Assembly: GCF_024436375.1 (NCBI RefSeq) | Contig: NZ_JAFMZM010000004.1 | Coordinates: 372,001 to 436,000, forward strand | Direction: 5' to 3' | Source: Nocardioides astragali | GTDB lineage: Bacteria > Actinomycetota > Actinomycetes > Propionibacteriales > Nocardioidaceae | Length of the DNA: 64,000 nt | Shown here: positions 59,861 through 64,000 of the stretch, in pieces | Position numbering within the stretch: the stretch's first letter is position 1 | Layout: each line of letters opens with the position of its first letter | The notes under the pieces: model-generated | Database searches by the model: none | Told to the model about the DNA's origin: nothing | The model's input: the letters and a program-made list of their open reading frames with translations, nothing else | Position numbers and translations under genes: made by a program

Positions 59861-60232
59861 ATGAGTGATGTCCCCCTCGCCGACCGTGACCTGGCCACCC
59901 TCGTCCCGGAGTGGCTCGACTGGTTCCAGGCGGCCGAGCTGCTCGGCGTGACGCCCGGCAAGGTGCGCACGATGATCCGCGAGCACGAGCTCGCCGCCGC
60001 CGTCTCCGAGCCGGGCGCCGGCCCGCGCGTGCCGGCCGACTTCATCCAGGACGGTCTCGTGGTCAAGGGGCTGCCCGGCCTGCTGACCCTGCTGCACGAC
60101 CACAGGTTCGACGACCGCGAGTGCATCGCCTGGCTCTTCACCGACGACAACCTCCCGGGCCGGCCCATCGACGCGTTGCGGGAGAACCGCGGCAGCGAGG
60201 TCAAGCGCCGGGCGCAGGTGCTGGAGTACTGA
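59861..60232 (+). CDS. Rv2175c-like DNA-binding protein
   Basis: A 123-residue protein. The N-terminal helix-turn-helix (WLDWFQAAELLGVTPGKVRTMIREHELAA) is followed by a beta/loop region and a C-terminal domain (FIQDGLVVKGLPGLLTLLHDHRFDDRECIAWLFTDDNLPGRPIDALRENRGSEVKRRAQVLEY), matching the Rv2175c family. In M. tuberculosis Rv2175c is phosphorylated by PknL, which affects DNA binding. The N-terminus here has a Thr at residue 13 (DLATLVPEW) that could be the site. Start at ATG 59861. Divergent from the transglycosylase gene. Confidence 0.88.
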   Translation: MSDVPLADRDLATLVPEWLDWFQAAELLGVTPGKVRTMIREHELAAAVSEPGAGPRVPADFIQDGLVVKGLPGLLTLLHDHRFDDRECIAWLFTDDNLPGRPIDALRENRGSEVKRRAQVLEY

Positions 60233-60270
60233 TAGACCGTAGGAGCGAGGCCACGACGAAGGGATTGGCA

Positions 60271-60430
60271 TGAGCGAGCGCAGCGAGCGAGTCATCCAAC
60301 ACAGCGCGACTGGTGCCTCATGCGCGCACGGAGCGAAGCGAGGACGTGCATGAGCGAGCGCAGCGAGCGAGTCATCCAACACAGCGCGACTGGTGCCTCG
60401 TGCGCGCACGGAGCGAAGCGAGTACGTGCA
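60271..60430. repeat. Tandem 80-bp intergenic repeat (two units)
   Basis: Two adjacent 80-base units (60271-60350 and 60351-60430) begin with TGAGCGAGCGCAGCGAGCGA and differ at only two positions (tgcctcA/tgcctcG and agGacg/agTacg). The second unit supplies the ATG of the barstar gene's first codon. The GAGCGAGCGCAGCGAGCGAG core is a near-palindrome of a type that recurs in intergenic regions of actinobacteria as I recall. Confidence 0.92.
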
Positions 60431-60864
60431 TGAGCGGATTGGCAGCCCTGCTGGCCGGGCACGAGGCGCCCGGGATCTACCGCTGGCACGGGGCGTTCGA
60501 CGTCGCCGACGTCCGCCACGCCGTCGAGCACGCCGGCTGGGGGTTCGGGCACGTCGACGGCTGGACGGCCGGCGACAGCAAGGCCGCGTTCCTGGCCGCA
60601 GTCGGGGAGGCGCTCGACTTCCCCGACGACTACGGGCAGAACTTCGACGCGCTCGCCGACTGCCTCCATGACGTCGGCCGGGGCGTGGGTGGCGTGGTGC
60701 TGCTCTGGGACGGCTGGGGCACCCTCGCCCGCGCCGACCAGCGGGCCTTCAGCGTCGCGCTCAGCGTGCTGGGCTCGAGGGTCAACGCTGACAAGGGGAT
60801 GCCGTTCTCGGTGCTCCTGAGGGGCGAGGGCCCCGACGTGCCCGGTCTCGCCAGCCTGGACTGA
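60430..60864 (+). CDS. Barstar-family protein (ribonuclease inhibitor)
   Basis: A 144-residue protein of the barstar family. IYRWHGAFDVADVRHAVEHAGWGFGHVDGWTAGDSKAAFLAAVGEALDFPDDYGQNFDALADCLHDV has the barstar fold, with YGQNFDALADCL the helix signature that binds the active site of barnase-type RNases. No barnase gene is adjacent, so it may be a spare inhibitor or protect against foreign toxins. The ATG at 60430 lies at the end of the second 80-bp repeat unit; no Shine-Dalgarno sequence is visible. Confidence 0.88.
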   Translation: MSGLAALLAGHEAPGIYRWHGAFDVADVRHAVEHAGWGFGHVDGWTAGDSKAAFLAAVGEALDFPDDYGQNFDALADCLHDVGRGVGGVVLLWDGWGTLARADQRAFSVALSVLGSRVNADKGMPFSVLLRGEGPDVPGLASLD

Positions 60865-60884
60865 GTAGCCGCCGCGGCAGCCGC

Positions 60885-61961
60885 TCAGACCGTGCGCTGG
60901 GTGGCCGCGGCCGCCAGCTCGGTCAGCACGGCGCGGGCCTGCTCGTCGACGTCGGCCGCCCGCAACGCCTCGACCGCATGGTCGGCGAGCTGCCCGATGA
61001 CCGCCTCGACCTGCGCCCGGGCGCCGGAGGCCTCGATGATGGCGCGCAGCTCGTCCACGTCGGCCTGGCTCAGCGGCGTACCGAGGGCGCTGTCGAGGCG
61101 CCGGGCCGCGGCCGGGGAAGCAGCGTCGAGCGCCAGCGCGACGAGCACCGTGCGCTTGCCCTCCACCAGGTCGTCGCCGGCGGGCTTGCCCGTCACCTCG
61201 GGGTCACCGAAGACGCCGAGCAGGTCGTCGCGGAGCTGGAAGGCCTCGCCGAGCGGCAGGCCGAAGCGGCTCAGCTCGGCGATCCGGGCGGCGTCGGCGC
61301 CGGCGAGCCCTGCGCCGATGTGGAGCGGCCGCTCGATGGAGTACTTCGCCGACTTGTAACGCAGCACGGTCATCGCGGTGTCGACGTCTGCACGACCGCG
61401 GGCCTGGACGGACACGTCGAGGAACTGGCCGGCGATCACCTCGTTGCGGCACAGCTCGAAGAGGTCGAGGCCCGCGACGATGCCGTCTGCACCCAGCCCG
61501 CTGTGCCGCAGCAGGTCGCCCGCCCAGCCGAGCAGGAGGTCGCCGAGCAGGATCGCCGCCGCTGCGCCGTACTGCTCGGGGTCACCACGCCAGCCGGCAG
61601 TGCGGTGCTCGGCCTCGAACGCGCGATGCGTCGCGGGCCGGCCGCGCCGGGTGTCGGAGGCGTCCATGTAGTCGTCGTGGACGAGGGCGCTGGCGTGCAG
61701 CATCTCCAGCGAGGCGCAGGCGCGGGCGAGGGCCGGTCCCAGGGGAGTGGTGTCGGTGGCCTCGGGACGGATCGCGCGGTAGCCCCAGTGGCAGAAGGAC
61801 GCCCGGAACCGCTTGCCTCCGCGCACCGCCGTACGCGCCCCAGCGATGAGGCGGGTGGCGTCCGGACCGAGTGGCGCCAGCTCGGATTCCCGCTCGTCGA
61901 GGAAGGCGTCGAGCACCTGCTGCACCTGGTCGCGGAAGGCTGCCGGGTCCCAGGTCGTCAC
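60885..61961 (-). CDS. Polyprenyl (geranylgeranyl-type) diphosphate synthase
   Basis: A 358-residue trans-isoprenyl diphosphate synthase. First Asp-rich motif: LVHDDYMDASDTRRG (DDxxD); second: QLRDDLLGVFGDPEVTG (DDxxD, D). FELCRNEVIAGQFLDVSVQARG and KSAKYSIERPLHIGAGLAG are family regions. The residue -5 to the first motif (Ala-Ser-Ala before LVHDD) is small, consistent with C20 or longer chain products. In M. tuberculosis the equivalent is idsA2 (Rv2173). The GTG at 61961 is leaderless. Divergent from metF. Confidence 0.92.
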   Translation of the reverse strand: MTTWDPAAFRDQVQQVLDAFLDERESELAPLGPDATRLIAGARTAVRGGKRFRASFCHWGYRAIRPEATDTTPLGPALARACASLEMLHASALVHDDYMDASDTRRGRPATHRAFEAEHRTAGWRGDPEQYGAAAAILLGDLLLGWAGDLLRHSGLGADGIVAGLDLFELCRNEVIAGQFLDVSVQARGRADVDTAMTVLRYKSAKYSIERPLHIGAGLAGADAARIAELSRFGLPLGEAFQLRDDLLGVFGDPEVTGKPAGDDLVEGKRTVLVALALDAASPAAARRLDSALGTPLSQADVDELRAIIEASGARAQVEAVIGQLADHAVEALRAADVDEQARAVLTELAAAATQRTV

Positions 61962-61968
61962 ACGTTTC

Positions 61969-61974
61969 AGCCTA
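61969..61974 (-). promoter_or_regulatory. -10 box for leaderless prenyl synthase gene
   Basis: Minus-strand TAGGCT followed by 7 bases and the GTG at 61961; faces the metF box at 62013. Confidence 0.6.
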
Positions 61975-62012
61975 GCCAGTGGACATCCGGGCCGACGCGG
62001 CGCACCGATCCG

Positions 62013-62018
62013 TAGGCT
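62013..62018 (+). promoter_or_regulatory. -10 box for leaderless metF
   Basis: TAGGCT followed by GGGAGCC and the ATG at 62026; GGGAG could also act as a weak Shine-Dalgarno sequence on a longer transcript. Confidence 0.55.
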
Positions 62019-62025
62019 GGGAGCC

Positions 62026-62916
62026 ATGACGACCGGACGGGGCCTGAGCATGCGCGAGCTTCTCGAGCGCGGCGAGCGGTCCTTCTCCTTCGAGTTCTTC
62101 CCGCCCAAGGACGAGGCCGGCGAGGAGCAGCTCTGGCAGGCGATCACCGAGCTGGAGCCCTACGGCCCGACCTTCGTGTCGGTGACCTATGGCGCGGGCG
62201 GGACCACCCGCGACCGCACCGTCGCCATCACCGAGCGCATCGCTCGGGAGACCAGCCTGCTGCCGGTGGCACACCTGACCTGCGTGGGCCACACCACCGA
62301 CGAGATCAGTGCGATCCTCGACGAGCTCAAGGAGGCGGGCGTCACCCACGTGATGGCGCTGCGCGGCGACCCGCCGACCGGCCCCGGCACCCCGTGGACG
62401 CCCACCGAGGGCGGGCTGACGTACGCCAACGAGCTCGTCGCGCTGATCCACGAGCGGGCCGACATGCGCATCGGCGTCGCGGCCTTCCCCGAGGGCCACG
62501 TCGACGCGGCCGACCTCGAGACGGACGCCCGCGTGCTCAAGGCGAAGTACGACGCCGGCGCCGAGTTCGCCGTGACCGACATGGTGCTGCGCGCCTCCGA
62601 CTACGTCGCGCTGCTCGAGCGGGCCGCGGCGGTCGGGGCCGACTTCCCGATCATTCCGGGCATCATGCCGATCCTCAACCTGCGCTCGATGCAGCGGATG
62701 GTCGAGTTCTCGCGTCGCCAGCTGCCCGAGGAGATCACTGCCCGCCTCACGCCGTACGCCGACGACCCCGCGCGGCTTCGCGCGGAGGGGATCGCGATCG
62801 CGACCGAGCTCTGCGAGGCGCTGCTCGACGCCGGTGCGCCGGGCCTGCACTTCTACACGCTCAACCGGTCGAAGGCCACGCGCGAGATCTTCGCCAACCT
62901 GCGCATCACCGTCTGA
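62026..62916 (+). CDS. metF: 5,10-methylenetetrahydrofolate reductase
   Basis: A 296-residue FAD enzyme making 5-methyl-THF for methionine synthesis. FSFEFFPPKDEAGEEQLW is the MetF N-terminal block, SVTYGAGGTTRDRTV binds the substrate, and HLTCVGHTTDEISAILDELKEAGVTHVMALRGDPP is the FAD site (LRGD). GVAAFPEGHVDA and GLHFYTLNRSKATREI are also conserved. It corresponds to M. tuberculosis Rv2172c in position. Divergent from the prenyl synthase gene. Confidence 0.95.
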   Translation: MTTGRGLSMRELLERGERSFSFEFFPPKDEAGEEQLWQAITELEPYGPTFVSVTYGAGGTTRDRTVAITERIARETSLLPVAHLTCVGHTTDEISAILDELKEAGVTHVMALRGDPPTGPGTPWTPTEGGLTYANELVALIHERADMRIGVAAFPEGHVDAADLETDARVLKAKYDAGAEFAVTDMVLRASDYVALLERAAAVGADFPIIPGIMPILNLRSMQRMVEFSRRQLPEEITARLTPYADDPARLRAEGIAIATELCEALLDAGAPGLHFYTLNRSKATREIFANLRITV

Positions 62917-62950
62917 GCCCGCTTCCGCCTGCCCTTCCTCCTGAGCGCAC

Positions 62951-62956
62951 TACGGT
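62951..62956 (+). promoter_or_regulatory. -10 box for leaderless SIMPL gene
   Basis: TACGGT followed by GAGGGTC and the ATG at 62964; GAGGG could also be a Shine-Dalgarno sequence. Confidence 0.5.
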
Positions 62957-62963
62957 GAGGGTC

Positions 62964-63569
62964 ATGCACACCGTCACCGTGACCGGAACCGGCACCAGCA
63001 AGGTCGCGCCCGACACCGCGGTCGTCCGTCTGGCGGCGGTCGCGCGCGGGTCGGGCGTCGCCGAGGCCTACGACGCCATGTCGGACAGTGCCGCCTCCCT
63101 GGTGGAGGTCGCCGCACGGCACACCGAGGAACGGCGCATCGCCTCGACCGGGATCACCGTGTGGCCCGTCCACGACCACGAGGGCCGTCGCGAGGGCTAC
63201 GAGGCCCGCCACGCCTACGCGATCGGCTGCGGCGACCTGGCCGAGGCGGGCGCCATGCTCCGTGAGCTGGCCCGCGAGGTCGGCGACAGCCTGGCCGTCG
63301 ACAGCGTGGGGCTCGAGGTCACCGAGGGCCACGGGGCCGGCAGCAAGGCCCGCGAGGCCGCCTTCCACGACGCCCGCGAACGCGCGGCCGCACTCGCGCG
63401 GCTGGCGGGTCGGGGTCTCGGCGCCGTTCAGACGATCGCCGAGGCAGACGCTGGTGACGGAGGCCCGGGCACGCCGAGGCTTGCGATGATGCGCGACTCC
63501 GCGGGCGGCCTGGAGCCGGGCGAGGCGTCGGTGACCACGAGCGTGACGGTGGTCTGGGAGCTCGTGTGA
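62964..63569 (+). CDS. SIMPL (DUF541) domain protein
   Basis: A 201-residue protein. VTVTGTGTSKVAPDTAVVRLAAVARG is the SIMPL domain start, then AYDAMSDSAASLVEVAARH, GITVWPVHDHEGRREGYEARHAYAIGCGDLAEAG and the C-terminal SVTTSVTVVWELV. No signal peptide is visible, unlike many DUF541 proteins. Function unknown; family members bind partner proteins in stress responses. The stop is followed by a small inverted-repeat element (63578-63733). Confidence 0.85.
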   Translation: MHTVTVTGTGTSKVAPDTAVVRLAAVARGSGVAEAYDAMSDSAASLVEVAARHTEERRIASTGITVWPVHDHEGRREGYEARHAYAIGCGDLAEAGAMLRELAREVGDSLAVDSVGLEVTEGHGAGSKAREAAFHDARERAAALARLAGRGLGAVQTIAEADAGDGGPGTPRLAMMRDSAGGLEPGEASVTTSVTVVWELV

Positions 63570-63577
63570 GGCTCGGT

Positions 63578-63733
63578 CTGAATCCACCGATCTCTCGCCT
63601 GCTGCGCGCCACCATCCGGGCGCGCTGACTGCGTTGTCGCACACTCGACGGGCCTCCGGCCCGCCTTCGGCACTCCGCCTTGCCATCGCACCCGTCTGGT
63701 GACGCTCGCGACGGCGTCGATCGGTGGATTCAG
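63578..63733. repeat. MITE-like element with 15-bp terminal inverted repeats
   Basis: CTGAATCCACCGATC (63578-63592) and GATCGGTGGATTCAG (63719-63733) are exact inverted repeats flanking a 126-base core with internal symmetry (GGGCCTCCGGCCC, TGCGCGCC with GGGCGCGC). No ORF with coding character is inside. The right repeat supplies the stop codon (63730-63732) of the minus-strand gene. No clear target-site duplication was seen. Confidence 0.75.
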
Positions 63734-64000
63734 GCCCGTCCGACGACCTCGGCCACCAGCGCTGCGCTGAGTCCGGCGAAGGGCAGCCCGGAGCCGGTCG
63801 TCGCGTGCGCGCCCGCCGTCAGGACTCCCGGGACCGGCGTCCGCGGACCCAGCCGCGTCCGCGCTGTGCGGGGTCCCTGCCAGAGCACCCCGAGCGGGGA
63901 GCCGCCCCACTGCTCGACGAGGTCGCGCGGCGAGCGGTCGACCCGGGCGATGACCTGCCGGCGGACGTCGAGCCCGTGTCGGGCCAGCGCGGTCAGCACG
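63730..64000 (-). CDS. FAD-dependent (CrtI/phytoene desaturase-like) oxidoreductase, 3' part
   Basis: The last ~90 residues of a protein that continues past the right edge. SPLGVLWQGPRTARTRLGPRTPVPGVLTAGAHATTGSGLPFAGLSAALVAEVVGRA is the C-terminal FAD-binding signature of the phytoene desaturase family (PGVLTAGAHATTGSGLPFAG with the flavin-binding Gly-rich turn). The family also holds other NAD(P)/FAD-dependent oxidoreductases, so carotenoid synthesis is only one option; the prenyl synthase nearby is compatible with it. The C-terminus is formed by the inverted repeat of the adjacent element. Confidence 0.78.
   Translation of the reverse strand, partial: VLTALARHGLDVRRQVIARVDRSPRDLVEQWGGSPLGVLWQGPRTARTRLGPRTPVPGVLTAGAHATTGSGLPFAGLSAALVAEVVGRA

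Noticed and set aside
56707..59868. 1053-codon open frame antisense to the PASTA kinase and transglycosylase genes
   Set aside because: Despite its length it has no domain motifs, and the opposite strand carries intact kinase, PASTA, LysM and SLT motifs. Long antisense frames are common at this GC content.
60313..60429. N-terminal extension of barstar through the 80-bp repeat
   Set aside because: The extension is made only of the translated repeat; the barstar fold begins after the ATG at 60430.

Overview
The window comes from a high-GC actinobacterium, most like the Nocardioidaceae. The signs are strong G/C third-position bias, frequent GTG starts, many leaderless genes behind a TANNNT box, actinobacterial families (Rv2175c-type regulator, DUF5304-like protein, class II DAHP synthase, MacS-type kinase, PASTA kinase) and a secretin-free Tad pilus locus. 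No tRNA, rRNA, CRISPR array, transposase or prophage gene was seen.

Layout. 1-5.3 kb: 5' end of a PIG-V-like mannosyltransferase, a DnaQ-type exonuclease/UvrC-like nuclease fusion, a zinc ribbon protein, an NYN-domain protein and an acyltransferase. 5.3-7.7 kb: a cyclic-di-AMP (ydaO-type) riboswitch ahead of a secreted NlpC/P60 hydrolase, then an anchored HExxH protein. 7.8-22.9 kb, minus strand: a Tad pilus locus. It has TadE and TadG in two tandem copies, CpaB, CpaE/TadZ, CpaF/TadA, a von Willebrand factor A-TadB fusion, TadC, a translationally coupled histidine kinase and response regulator, and two Flp pilins; a large membrane protein follows. No TadV/CpaA prepilin peptidase is present. 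A dead 3' fragment of the neighbouring fadD lies between the TadE/TadG copies, so the duplication unit included the end of fadD.

23-27 kb: fadD15-like acyl-CoA ligase, SRPBCC protein, ArsA ATPase and a DUF5304-like protein. 27-33 kb: an HTTM-like membrane protein, a TIGR00300 (ornithine cyclodeaminase-type) protein, a paralogue of the membrane protein at the end of the Tad block, and a second large membrane protein. 33-39.8 kb: alpha/beta hydrolase, PlsC, MacS/MacR-like two-component system, flavin reductase-like protein, arylamine N-acetyltransferase, GNAT and a coiled-coil protein. 39.8-42.5 kb: a coupled methyltransferase, GT2 glycosyltransferase and epimerase operon. 42.5-51.5 kb: glycerol kinase, DUF1028, a double SUKH-like protein, an MFS transporter, a PPi-type phosphofructokinase, an APC permease and a lipoprotein phosphoesterase. 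51.6-64 kb: class II DAHP synthase, threonine aldolase, GNAT, zinc-ribbon/discoidin protein, EamA transporter, PASTA Ser/Thr kinase, LysM/transglycosylase, Rv2175c homologue, barstar, polyprenyl synthetase, MetF, SIMPL protein and the 3' end of a CrtI-like oxidoreductase.

As I remember the M. tuberculosis map, many backbone genes match the Rv2172c-Rv2191 neighbourhood in order: exonuclease/UvrC, NlpC/P60, fadD15, SRPBCC, ArsA, PlsC, aroG, pknL, Rv2175c, prenyl synthase and metF. On that reading the Tad locus and the 27-33 kb block are accessory insertions in a conserved cell-envelope and metabolism neighbourhood. The strongest unusual signals are the 785-bp identical segment shared by the two TadE/TadG copies beside the decayed fadD relic, the vWA-TadB fusion, the riboswitch, and two uncatalogued intergenic repeat structures (60.3 and 63.6 kb).
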